A DNA stretch of 64,000 nucleotides from Zizania palustris (lineage: Eukaryota > Streptophyta > Magnoliopsida > Poales > Poaceae): assembly GCA_019279435.1 (NCBI GenBank), contig JAAALK010000283.1:65144642-65208641 (forward strand), given 5' to 3'. The first letter of the stretch is position 1. Each line of letters begins with the position of its first letter. This document shows positions 11,643 to 21,699 of this stretch, one piece after another. Under the pieces are notes generated by a model. It worked only from the letters and a program-made list of their open reading frames with translations. It was not told the DNA's origin and searched no databases. Both the position numbers and the translations under genes were made by a program.

Positions 11643-13524
11643 TTTTGGACCGGAAACGGCGACCAGAGGGGGGTGAATGGGAGCTTTTAAGATTTCGGGC
11701 TAAAAACAAGCCTTCTGTTTTAATTCTGTCTTCTGCGGAACAGGCTTCGAACACTACCTTCGAAGGTCTGGTTCGGAGGTGTTTTGACAGCTCCGAACAC
11801 AGGCTTCGCAGGAGCAAAAGTTCGAAACCAAGAAGACTTCGCTCCGATCACACCCTTCGAAAATCTACTCTGCTAAGTCCGTGCAGGCTCCGCACACAGG
11901 GTGCTTCGAGCAGGCTTCGCACTTCACCCTTCGCAAGAGTGGACAGCCCTCTGAGGACTTCGACCAAGTACTTGGCAGCAGCAACTGGTGCTGGGCTTTG
12001 TACACGAAGGTCTAAACGCACACAAACGGACTTCGCTAAGGGCTTCGACACAAGAAGCAAAACGGGCTTCGATCAGGGCTTCGCTAGTAAGCTGGATGAA
12101 ATACAACGAAGTGTGTGGCTACAGGAGCTCAACAGTAAATGCTCAAAGTGTTAAATGTTACCTACCGAGCCCCCATATTTATGGCCCACAGTTCACCCAA
12201 GTGAAATGACTACATTACCCCTAGGGTTTACACCAGTTTTGTCTCTACAGAACAGAGGGGTACAAAAGGTAGTCCAACTTTATTCTGGAGGCTTCTCTGT
12301 CAGCTTTGCAGAGGGGACAGCGTTAGCTTTTTGCAGAGAAGACAGTGTCAGCCTTTACAGTCTTTGACCTTCTGGAGCCTCCCTTCGCACGCGAGGGGTG
12401 CGGTAGCTTCGGCGAGAAGCCTTGAGCCTGGTGGACTTCGCTTCGCCGAAGATAGCCTCCGATACAGTGACGGTTTTGAGCCGAAGCCGTCAAAGCCCTT
12501 GGGCCTTCGCACCAACACCTCCGGAGTGGACCACCACGGCTTCGCAGCTACTCCCAGCTCGAACTCCGTCAGTCCGTGTACCGAAGCCATGCAGGCCGAA
12601 GTACCACAAGACAACCTCACTCCGGAGCTAGCCTTGCTCCGAAGCCTTCCTCCCTCCGAAGCCCCACCTTCGGAGTACCACCCTTCGAACTCCCTCCTTC
12701 GTCCAAGGCCTCCGCATGAAGCATTCCATGAGCACTTCGTCGCAGTGTCTCTCCCTGAGCACACTCCTCGACGAGCCTCACCCGGACCATGCCTTCGATG
12801 CGCCTCAACTTCTGAGACCTTCGTCGAGCACATTCGAATGTCTCCCTCCGGAGCACACTTCGAACTCCTTGCCTCCGCAGAGGACTTGATCCAACCAACT
12901 CCGAAATCACTCCATTCGGAGTACCTTCGAAGTGACTCACCTCCGAGGACTTTGTCTCGGAGTACCTTCACCCGGAGCCACGCTCCGCACTCTCTGCCTT
13001 CACCTGGCACGCCTCGACCCGAGGACCGACCCGGACCCCTTTCGCAGCCACCGTGACGGAGCTCCCCGCTCCCCTGGCATCAAGCCTCCCGCTTGACCTA
13101 GGTTCACCTGCTACGAACCTGTCTGTCGCCTCCGAAGTCCCTGCGCACCACAGACAAGCAAATAAGTGTATCCAGTACTCTGGAGACCTCTCCGGGTTAG
13201 CAACCTCCGGCACACACTCCGGTGTACCGCCCAAAGTACCGAAGCCTTCGGTACACACCCAGTCATCGTGTGCTGTCGGACCCCTCTGACACGCACACTC
13301 CGCTGCAACAGCTGTAGCAACCAAACCACCGAACACACTTCGGTGAAACCACCTCCGAACACCCTTCGGAGGTACAACCTCCGAAACCCCTCCGGAGGTA
13401 CCCTCCTCCGAACACCTTCGGAGGTCCAACCTCCGAACACCCTTCGGAGGTACCCTTCGAACCAGAGGGTAAAAAGCCTGTCAATCACTCATCACAAACA
13501 CTGAAACCAACCCTTGGTTTCTCA
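11643..13524 (-). repeat. LTR of copia copy 2 (1.88 kb)
   Basis: On the minus strand it starts TGAGAAACC at 13524; its inner end has mutated from TACA to AAAA. It aligns with the LTR at 4894-6958 but lacks about 188 bases between the equivalents of 5343 and 5530. It keeps the TATA-like box (about 12175-12182) and the hairpin cluster (13350-13451). Because it belongs to a different element from the LTR at 4894, the divergence between them does not date either insertion. Confidence 0.87.
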
Positions 13525-14354
13525 GAGGGTGAACCCACGGTAAACTTTTATGGTTGTTGCTTTCTCGAAAGGCCTAACGACTATTTGAGGGATAACGGTA
13601 CAAAATTAACGGCTCTTTGCGGTTTACTGCCGTTATAACAGTTCAATTTCCTTTGGAGTAATCATACAGAGGTCCAAATTCAAAGCCTGGATTTGATGCA
13701 TCTCCGACGCCAAAGATACTTCGAACAGTTATAATATCTTGCATTCTTTCTAAGGTCATGAGCATGAAAATATTTCTTGCGTATACTGCTCTCCTTGCTA
13801 TACAAGCTATCCGGAGAAGCGTATTCGAGGGGCTACTGTTGGGGGAAAATACTTCATCCCCATGATCTTACAAGATTCCAAGAAAATACATTATACAATG
13901 AAGATAATGGCAAGTCTTAATCTCGGAGCCCAAGAACCCCTCCGAACTGAAGAGCTCGAAGCATTTGAAGGGTCCGTCCAGGCTCTGGTCTAAAGGGACC
14001 CTCTGAAAGGCTTCTCCTCCGAAGTGGAAAACAACTAGAAAGATGGGACATCTGTCTTATCAACATCCTTCGAGCATGTTTGACCATATTAACCCTACAA
14101 GGGATACCGAAATAGTATTCACTATGTCAGTTGTAATTAAGGGGGTAAAAAGGTCTTTTCCCTAGAGATTTTACCTATAAATACCCCCTTCTCGCCCTGT
14201 AAGAGGTATCTAATATTCCAATATTCAATACACACTTCGAACTATTCCGAGATATTATCCTATTCGGAGGCTTGAGATAGTCCGCATTTACAAACACTTC
14301 GTTTGTCAGTTCTTGGTCTTATAGAACCTGTTAGCGTAATCTGTTGCACCAACA
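13525..14354 (+). mobile_element. 3' end and LTR of a Ty3/gypsy element (same family as 34532-45191)
   Basis: 13837-14354 is an LTR of 518 bp bounded by TGTTGG and CCAACA, with a TATA box TATAAATA at 14176-14183. It matches the LTR at 44697-45191 end to end. About 85 bases before it, including the purine-rich CGAGGGGCTAC directly at the LTR edge, match the sequence before the 44697 LTR. It is therefore a plus-oriented 3' LTR with some upstream 3' untranslated sequence. The body of this element is displaced by the copia insertion ending at 13524. GAGGG (13525-13529) would be the target duplication of that insertion if its other side, outside the window, shows the same bases. Confidence 0.85.
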
Positions 14355-14925
14355 GTTACGATCCTCATCACCATCCGCCGGAAGGTATCGACCCCCCATG
14401 TATTTTTGTGGAGACACATGTAAATTCATAAGAAGCCAGGATGACCTCACCTACAATATGAGGTATTGGAAGTGTGAGAACTACTCTTGGACTCCAGAAA
14501 AGCCAAAGCCAATGACAAAGCGTGGACCACGTGCAAACAAATCTATATTAATATTTTTTTGTTTTTTATATTTGTCTTGAATCAATCACTTACAATATGT
14601 CTATTAATATTTATGTGTGTAGGTAACTCCTCCATCGTTGCCACCTCCGCTATGTGATTTTATCGAATGGATCGACAAATAGGTGGATTCGGATGATTGG
14701 GCCTTGTTTATGAGGCATCATGCGTTCGACATGGATCTCTTTGAGATGAGATGCAAGCGGGAGGAGGAGCGCGTGGAAGAATTTAAGAGGAGGGAGGAGG
14801 CGGAGCGCAAGGCAAAAGAGGAGCGCAAGGCTTATAGAGAGAGGAAGCGTGAGAGGGCTTGGCGTGCGCATGCAGCAGGACCGGAGGCCATAAGGAAGGG
14901 AAAGTACCCTCAGTGCACTCAGTAG
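14355..14925 (+). pseudogene. GRF-type zinc-finger ORF, transposon-associated, two exons
   Basis: The first part (to about 14540) encodes PMYFCGDTCKFIRS, then RYWKCENYSW, the CxxC...RYWxC pattern of plant GRF-type zinc fingers. The likely second part, after an acceptor near 14622, encodes PPLCDFIEWIDK, then an in-frame TAG. A highly charged helix follows (EERVEEFKRREEAERKAKEE, about 14760-14820), ending at 14925. The zinc finger followed by PPLCDxxxWID is typical of short grass ORFs carried near Mutator-like and other transposons. The upstream end is cut by the gypsy LTR at 14354, so a start codon cannot be fixed. I infer a degraded transposon passenger rather than a host gene. Confidence 0.6.
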
Positions 14926-15108
14926 GCACGTAGTGTAGTTTGTATTTTTAAATTTGTGTTGTACTGTGTTATGTTGTGTACTTCTTTATGTGTTGTTTGT
15001 GTTGTACTGTTTTAATTAGTACGTAATTTTTACTTTGAGTCGTACGAGTTTGATCATAAAATTACTAGTACATGTTTTCCTCAAACATTTCAAGAAAATA
15101 ACATAGGT

Positions 15109-15726
15109 TCATACAAATAGTTCAATACAGTTGGATAGTACAACTGTCGTCCTACTGATTTCTATGTTCTCTCGCCTAACACGTCTTCGTTTCTCTATGT
15201 ACCTAAGTTGTTTCCGCCTGTTGTATTCCCTCTGTTGTCTATCCTCTTCACTCCATCTCGTACTCCTTCCTCGATCATCAGCTTCAATCCTTCTCATTTC
15301 GTACTCGGAGTGACTTTCCGCCTCTGTGATAGAATCATCCTCATATGTAGGTTGCGTGACATCTATACACCATTGAAATGAGCATCTCCTAACATTTTGC
15401 TGCCATGATAACTAGTGAGGTCACTGTTACGTTAAAAAATCACGTGAAACTAAACATATTCAATTGTTGTCATTACTTACCACTACATGCTCATGTAGGT
15501 TGGGGCACACAAATTCTCTCCTTCCCCTTGAGTCGCCTCTGAGCGATGTCTGTATAATACGACTCCCACATGTGCACGTAGGTCGTTGCTCCCACTCAGG
15601 AAAAGCTATGAACTTTTGCCCTAGTTCGTTTGCGGATTTTCTATTGATCATTAGTGGGCAGTGCACATAGTGGCTCAAGCTCTGGCTCATCATCATTTCC
15701 ATTCTACTGTCTTGCGACCTTCTCAT
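15109..15726 (-). pseudogene. GRF-like zinc finger with charged tail, minus strand
   Basis: 15726-15460 encodes a segment with RPTCTCG followed by GRREFVCPN, the CxCG...GRxFxCP pattern of GRF zinc fingers. 15297-15109 encodes an Arg/Glu-rich helix (RRKQLRYIEKRRRVRRE). The architecture mirrors the plus-strand ORF ending at 14925, and the two point at each other. It follows the Mutator-like transposase on the same strand and may be its accessory ORF. The pieces are in separate frames with probable introns, so the exon structure is not resolved. Confidence 0.55.
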
Positions 15727-17236
15727 GCTTGTACTTTGAAGTTAAATCATCAAGTTTCGTCCACAAGGCCTTGAACTTTCTCTGTTGATTTTGGGCACAC
15801 AGTCTTTTAAACAGATTTGTCAATTCTTTATTCTTCCTGAAGTGACAGTAGAAATTTACACCTAAATGATGTATACACCATCGAGATTGAATGTCCCTCT
15901 AAGGATAAGGCTCGATCGGATCATTCTTCATATGTTGGACTACCTTTATAAGTCCGGCATGTCGGTCGTGTATAACACATATATTTTCTCTGTCTTGAAC
16001 AACTCCAATGTGCAATTGCCGTAAGAACCACATCCAACTTTCATAGTTCTCACTTTTTGACAAAACCAAAAGCAATTGGCACAACCTGGTTGTTGTCGTC
16101 AACACCAATAGTTATCAATATCTGACCTCTATATTTCCCGATTAGAAATGTTCCATCCACACAAAGAATGGGACAGCAATACTTGAATGCTCGAATGCAA
16201 CCACCGAGTGCAAAGAATACTCGGTGTAGAATCTTAGAACCTTCCGGGAATATTGCATCCTTCTCTTGGTAGGAGTAATATGTGCCAGTGTTGCGGTTCT
16301 GTGCCGTTTGCAAGAAAAAGGCAGGTTATGGTATGGGTCCTCGAATGTACCGAACCTTATCTCGAGTGTTTTTTTGTTTTTCCCTCCATGCCTTAGAGTA
16401 GTTGAATGTGTATTGTAATCTTCTTTCTATGACAAGTATTGCCCAAGGCTCGCAACTGAGATTCTCAACAATCTCAGAGTACATCACCCCCATAATGTAA
16501 CTTGCACTTAGATTCTTATGCCTTGTTACAGTTGTATCAACCACACATGTATGTTGGTCCACAATTGAGCACACCCAATGAATTCACCACTTGGATTTAA
16601 AATATTCACTCGAAATGCTCACCATGGACAATTATTCCTCTTGCACACAACGCCATAGTTTGTGCGGTTTAAAATATTCACTCGAAATGCTCACCGGAGT
16701 GATAATAATCATGCTCTCACGACATCTTTTACATCATCCTTCGTAGGATACACAACATTCATGTGCACCTCATTCTGTGCATACTCCCAACGATTATCAT
16801 GTCCATCATTTATATAAAAACCATGAAAATCTTATTCTTGCCACTCGTTGGGAATCACAATGTCTGGCTCTTCATTATCGTTGTTGTCCTCTTTTTCATC
16901 CGAGTTCTCCTTTCCACTTTCCTTCATAGCTTCCTCGAAATCTTGATCCTCTCTCTTAAGAAAATCAGCTACATCCTCTATTTCCTGCCCTTCATTAGAT
17001 TGCCCTGCTGCAGTCATGTCAGGAATAATCTCTTAGACTTGGCTGCTCTCGCCGACCTCTAATTGTACTCCTGATTCTTGCGGTGCTGGATCTATAATTG
17101 AAAGGACATGAGGAGTGAAACAGACCAACAAAACCCGTTCCCAACATTTCTCTACCACCATTCTTACGTATCCCTTCCACACGTTGTGATTTAAAATAAT
17201 ATTGAGATATAATAGTGTCAATGTGTCACGGGGCAA
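15727..17236 (-). pseudogene. Mutator-like (MULE) transposase, degraded
   Basis: In minus order there is an N-terminal piece (17236-17033) and an acidic linker (17017-16832). A pre-domain follows (16574-16326), with a YSKAWREKQ motif typical of the region before the MULE domain. Then comes the DDE core: CVDGTFLIGKYRGQ at about 16170 holds the first Asp, and CVIHDRHAGL at about 15950 holds the second. The core is split by a frameshift near 16050-16108. A downstream match to the usual HHLGVNFYCHFRKNKEL stretch lies at about 15830-15880. Terminal inverted repeats were not found. The element would cut and paste Mutator-type DNA but is clearly dead. Confidence 0.75.
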
Positions 17237-18108
17237 CCATGGATTATTACAGTACTATTTATATCTCAATATTTGTTACTTCCTTTGTGATTTAACTGTA
17301 GATATATTCTCCTTACAAATCAACTAATTTCCCAACAGCAATTGCAATCATTTTTTCTTGTTCCATTTGTAACTGTGATGCTGCACAACAACACAGTTAG
17401 TTACATAAAGGTAAACCTTTCTGAAATCCAGAAAGGTCTTGCTGACACAACTCCAAGAGAATTGCTCTCAAATATAAAAGAAAGAATCAAAGGGTCAACT
17501 TGAACACCGGGACTTGACGAATTCCACAAATCCACAAACTTTCGTTGGAATCTTGAGATTTTCGAACCAACACAAAACATCAATCAATATTTTGATAGAT
17601 TTTCAACAATTTTGTTTGAATTCTATAGATTTTCGTTGTGGGGTCCAAATCCTTTCCTTGGACGAAACAGCAAAGCACGTGATGGGAGCATGCAGATGTG
17701 TGGGCCAGGCAACCATCCACCTGTCATGCCAGGTAAATCACCGAGAGGGGCCGGGGTTTGTGCTTATGTGGAGGGAGACGTGGCGTGCTAGGTAGACGGA
17801 TGACCTGGATGCATGCATGGATGTGTGTCTGTTTGTGCACCGGCATTCCGGTGCGGCGCGGCGCGGCCTCCACGCGATCGATGCAGCAGCAGCAGCATGC
17901 TCTGCTCTGTTTTGTTCTCTGGCCAAATGGACCAGCTTGCTGTTATGTATTATACACACGTACCCATATGCGTTTGTGATGGTTTGTTGCGTGCATGCAG
18001 ATGAAGGCAAGCAACGGCCGACCAACATCAACAACAAATCTTGCAAAGGAAGCTCCCTCTCCCTCTCTCTTAATAACATGCTGGTACTATACTATTGTCT
18101 TGTCTCTG

Positions 18109-18197
<89 letters not shown>

Positions 18198-18500
18198 CTT
18201 TCCGTTGCGTTTGCCTGCAGGAAGACGAAGGAGCTAGCTGAGCGTGCCAGGAGACTTGCAAGCCATCGATCGATCGATCCATTCTATCTTTAGAAGAGGT
18301 GTATCCATCCATGCATGCATGACGTCCTCCGCCGACTGTTTCTGCACAAAACCAGCGTCGCGTCCGTTCAATTCCTACCTGTTTATTTATCTCTACTGCA
18401 CCTGCTGCACCTCACACCATCCTTGCACCGTCACTACTTACTTCCAATCATGCATGGCTCTCTCTGTAGGCCTTCCTCCCTTGTAACACTTGAAGCACAC
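17237..18500. other. Intergenic and Dof upstream region, no gene seen
   Basis: I see no coding gene in this stretch between the Mutator remnant and the Dof transcription unit. It is AT-rich to about 17650, then mixed sequence that probably holds the Dof promoter. It contains one notable simple repeat, the CT tract at 18110-18193. Short ORFs across that tract are low-complexity artefacts. Confidence 0.6.
18110..18193. repeat. CT/GA dinucleotide microsatellite
   Basis: An almost pure run of about 42 CT units, broken once by CC near 18161, sits about 350 bases upstream of the predicted Dof transcription start. CT/GA tracts in plant promoters can bind GAGA-binding (BBR/BPC) factors. Whether this one does is inference. 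Confidence 0.95.
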
Positions 18501-18501
18501 T

Positions 18502-18520
18502 CTATTTAAGCAGCTATATA
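18502..18520 (+). promoter_or_regulatory. Candidate TATA region of the Dof gene
   Basis: CTATTTAA at 18502-18509 and CTATATAG nearby lie about 130-145 bases before the 5' splice site of the leader intron. A start of transcription around 18535-18550 would give a leader exon of roughly 100 bases. The position is predicted only from sequence. Confidence 0.4.
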
Positions 18521-18647
18521 GTAGCAATTAAGGTAGTCACCAGAGATCAAGGCAGCTTCCTCGTTTCACCTCATCTATATATCCTCCGTCTCCCGGCCGG
18601 CCCTCTACACCGTGCTCGATCTCCTCTTCTCTCCTCACTAATCAAAG

Positions 18648-19991
18648 GTAATTATCTGTCTGTATCTCTTCTCACTCTCCTTCCATAGATCCATGGAACT
18701 GAAGCTAGCCTCTCGCTCGCTTCGTAATCGATATGTCATAATGTTTTCATGTTTGATTTCTCACTAGCTAATAGCTAGTTCTTTATGTACGTGTTTCGAT
18801 TCATCGATTGATCTTTTCTGCCTTCACCTACATATATGCATATGGTTGGCTGAGCAAAGTTTCTTCGATCCATCCCAGAAAATTCACCTTAATTTCTTTG
18901 AGTTATGGAATATATATATCTTATGTTGTATGTACGATTGGAGAAACATATGAGAAGTATATATATACACATCTGTGTTTAATACAGGGTGAATTCTATT
19001 CTTTCTCTCCAAATTAAGGTAAAGATGCATGTCTGATGTGAGCTTTATTTCCCCCTTAGCTAGATAGCATGTTTGTTTCAAGAGTTCAAGTTCATCTTGC
19101 AAGTAATGATACGATTGAACAAACCATAATGCAACAGTTATGAAACGGCTCAAGAAAATAAGGTATAACTTTTTCGCTTAAAAGATGGAGCAAAAGGCGA
19201 AAACCATGGTAACGCATGTTTTGTCGCATACGAAATGAAACATATTTTACAAAGAATTCGGTTCCGTTTGGTAAAAGCGTGTCGTCACGCTGGATTCTAC
19301 TGATAGTATTATACTACTAGTAGAATTGATCTTAGCCGTTAATTTTGAATAATGTATTAGTATTTTTATTATTCATATTTTGGGTATAATCATTATTAGT
19401 GAATTTACATATATCTTTTTTCTGACTTGTTGCCATCCTCGTATCACTTTTTTTACAATTTTATTCCTTTTAAATTATAGTAGTACTATCAGTAGAATGC
19501 AATGTAGAATTGCTCTTGATACAAAGGCGTGCATCAATAATCTTTGCTAGAAAGGAATAAGCGTATAGTCATGCAATTAAGTTCTATTTCTGAAATAAAT
19601 GTCAGGAGCTCGGCCTATTCATCAAAGAAAGGAATATAGTTAAAAACATATTACACCAGTTAAAGAAATGAGCTCCCTTCTTTAACTGGTGTAATGTCTT
19701 CAATTCGTACCAATGCATCAGCCTATATACTTGCATTGAGCCTTCCTCCTTATGTAATAAGCTCTAGCTACTAAATAACAAAAAAAGGTATTTGCTAGAT
19801 TGTATTTCAGGCGCCTTAAACTTTTGAAGTTTGCAGTCACATAAACTAATACACATTGCTAATTAAGCCTAAAAATGCAGTTTTTACATAACGTGCAATA
19901 GAATTTTCAATCTAGCTAGGCTAGCTAGCCCGATCATATACATCATGCATTGATTGTTGAATTGTGGCTGCTAATATATATATAATTGCAG
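18648..19991 (+). other. 5'UTR intron of the Dof gene
   Basis: The donor CAAAG|GTAATT at 18647/18648 and acceptor ATTGCAG|GTAGC at 19991/19992 bound a 1344-base AT-rich intron. The first ATG of the CDS lies 20 bases into the next exon, so the whole CDS is in one exon. A leader intron is common in plant Dof genes and other regulators, where it can raise expression. It contains the MITE-like repeat at 19294-19499. Confidence 0.6.
19294..19499. repeat. MITE-like inverted repeat in the Dof intron
   Basis: The ends ATTCTACTGATAGTATTATA (left) and the reverse complement of ATAGTAGTACTATCAGTAGAAT (right) pair over about 20 bases and enclose AT-rich non-coding DNA. Size, composition and position in an intron fit a MITE. 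A related sequence with CATTCTACTAGTAACGATTA lies at about 21455-21660. Target duplications are not clear, so the superfamily is not assigned. Confidence 0.55.
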
Positions 19992-20010
19992 GTAGCTCAT
20001 AGATCGATCG

Positions 20011-21114
20011 ATGGCTAGTGGTGCACCGTCGTACGCTCAGATGGAGGAAGCGGCTATGAAGCAGTGCAAGGCCGCCGCTGCCGCCGCCGTAGAAGGGGAG
20101 GGGGCCGGCGACGAGATGACGATGAAGAAGAGCAGCCCGATGTGCCCGCGCTGCGAATCCAGCAACACGAAGTTCTGCTATTTCAACAACTACAGCTTGT
20201 CGCAGCCGCGCTACTTCTGCAAGGACTGCCGCCGCTACTGGACCAAGGGCGGCTCCCTCCGCAACGTCCCCGTCGGCGGTGGATGCCGCAAGGCCAAGCG
20301 CGCTGCTGCTTCCTCTTCCTCTTCCTCGTCCCCGGCACCGCCGCCGCCGCCGCCGCCGCCAATGCAGCTGCCGCACTTGCCGTCCAACTCGGCGGCGATC
20401 ATCAACAAGCTCATGCAGCCGACGGCGGCGGACTTCCCCAACGTGCTCCCCACGTTTGTGTCCACAGGGCTGGAGGTCCCCGCCGGAGACCACCTCGGCT
20501 TAGCTTTTGGAACGGCGCCCAGCGGTGGGAGCACTGGGGCGTCGTCATTCATGGACATGCTGAGAGGAGTAGGAGGAGGAGGAGGACTTCTTTTTGATGG
20601 CAGCTGCAACGACCATCAGATGATGAACAGCTTCAATGGCTACTACGGGCCAGCTGCAGCTACCGGCGGCGATGGGATTAATAATAGCATGGTGATGCCA
20701 TTGCCGCCGTCCACCCTACTCTTCGGCGGCGGCGGCGGCGGTCTGAGGACGACTCTGATGCAGCCGCAGGACGGGCTGCAGCTTTTTGGTGGTACTGGTA
20801 CTAACCATGGCGCCACTGATCATGCAATGCTGGGAAGAGGAGCAGGATTACTGTTGAGTATGGATGGCTGCAGGGAAGGCCAGTGGCCGTCGCTGGGAGG
20901 CGGCCGTGCAGGAGATCAGCATGTTCTGATGGGCGCCGGCGACAACAACTTGAAGGCCGCCAGCTCATCGTCGGCGACGCCCAGCTGGTCGGACTATCGC
21001 TACAGCACCTGGAACAGCACCGCCCCTACTGCTGCTGCTGCTGCTGCTGCTGGTGGTGGTCCATCTCCTCCATGGCAGCAAGGCCTCATCGACAGCAGCA
21101 CAACCCCGCCCTGA
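20011..21114 (+). CDS. Dof-type zinc-finger transcription factor
   Basis: This 367-residue nuclear DNA-binding protein should recognise AAAG core sites. The Dof domain is complete. Cys45, Cys48, Cys70 and Cys73 form the CX2CX21CX2C finger (MCPRC, then PRYFCKDC), followed by RRYWTKGGSLRNVPVGGGCR. An Ala-rich N-terminus precedes it. Ser and Pro homopolymers follow (a Pro8 run encoded by CCG repeats), then Gly-rich, Met-rich and Ala-rich C-terminal stretches ending in WQQGLIDSS. The start is the first ATG after the intron acceptor at 19991. GC content is much higher than the surroundings, as in many grass genes. It has no stops and normal length, so it is probably functional. I cannot assign an orthologue. 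The CT tract upstream and the leader intron are the visible regulatory features. Confidence 0.95.
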   Translation: MASGAPSYAQMEEAAMKQCKAAAAAAVEGEGAGDEMTMKKSSPMCPRCESSNTKFCYFNNYSLSQPRYFCKDCRRYWTKGGSLRNVPVGGGCRKAKRAAASSSSSSSPAPPPPPPPPMQLPHLPSNSAAIINKLMQPTAADFPNVLPTFVSTGLEVPAGDHLGLAFGTAPSGGSTGASSFMDMLRGVGGGGGLLFDGSCNDHQMMNSFNGYYGPAAATGGDGINNSMVMPLPPSTLLFGGGGGGLRTTLMQPQDGLQLFGGTGTNHGATDHAMLGRGAGLLLSMDGCREGQWPSLGGGRAGDQHVLMGAGDNNLKAASSSSATPSWSDYRYSTWNSTAPTAAAAAAAGGGPSPPWQQGLIDSSTTPP

Positions 21115-21690
21115 TCCTGATGTAATTGATTAGTTCCTTTTTCGCTCCATGCATCATGTTTAATTTGCTCTTGCTTTCAATTCACCTCAAAACATTAATT
21201 AACTAGCTGCTGGACTATGCATGTATGCATGTTTTGGTTTACCTGTCGTAACTATTTTGGACCGTGCGGTTGTTTAATTGTTCTCGTATTTTGTTTCTTT
21301 TATATGTCTGTTTAAATTTCTCTATGTTTAATTATTTGACATATGGAAATGGAATGCATCGTGTATCTTAAAAACCTTTGAAAAAAATAATATTGTAGCA
21401 TATATAGGACATGTTAACTTCGGCCTTGAAAATTATATCACTCGATATATTCTGTGCATTCTACTAGTAACGATTAGTATTATAGTTTCAGTAGATCCAT
21501 TTTAGTCATCTATTTTAAACAATAGTTTAATATTTTTAATCGATTATAATCTAGGTATATCATAATTAATGATTTTTTATATAATACTAACTTATCTTTT
21601 TCACCTTTAAAACTATACTAGAAAGATAACATTGCTAAAGTTATACACATAGAAAATTATCACTTTAATCCTAACATTAAATCATATCGC
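21115..21690. other. Dof 3' flank with MITE-like AT-rich repeat
   Basis: No gene is seen. AT-rich sequence after the Dof stop probably holds its 3'UTR. About 21455-21660 resembles the intronic MITE-like repeat (CTACTAGTAACGATTAGTATTATAG), but the arms are too eroded to define its ends. The LINE tail starts at 21691. Confidence 0.5.
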
Positions 21691-21699
21691 ATTTTTTTG

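Larger units (their letters stand above)
6959..13524 (-). mobile_element. Ty1/copia (Sirevirus-like) retrotransposon copy 2, interrupted
   Basis: This is the second member of the same family, also on the minus strand. It has a 5' LTR (11643-13524), PBS (11629-11641), gag (9143-11578) and pol down to 6959. There the RT coding sequence stops exactly at the LTR terminus of copy 1. RNase H, PPT and 3' LTR are missing here and, if copy 1 is a nested insertion, should lie beyond the left edge of the window. Its outer LTR edge at 13524 abuts gypsy 3' sequence, which suggests it landed in that older element. Confidence 0.88.

Noticed and set aside
11643..13524. Treating the LTRs at 4894 and 11643 as the pair of one element in order to date it
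   Set aside because: Each lies at the 5' side of its own gag. They belong to different elements of the same family.
18070..18312. Arg-Glu and Ser-Leu repeat ORFs over the CT tract
   Set aside because: They are direct translations of a dinucleotide microsatellite.
20064..20597. Alternative-frame ORFs overlapping the Dof CDS
   Set aside because: They are shadows of a GC-rich gene. Only the frame with the CX2CX21CX2C finger is meaningful.
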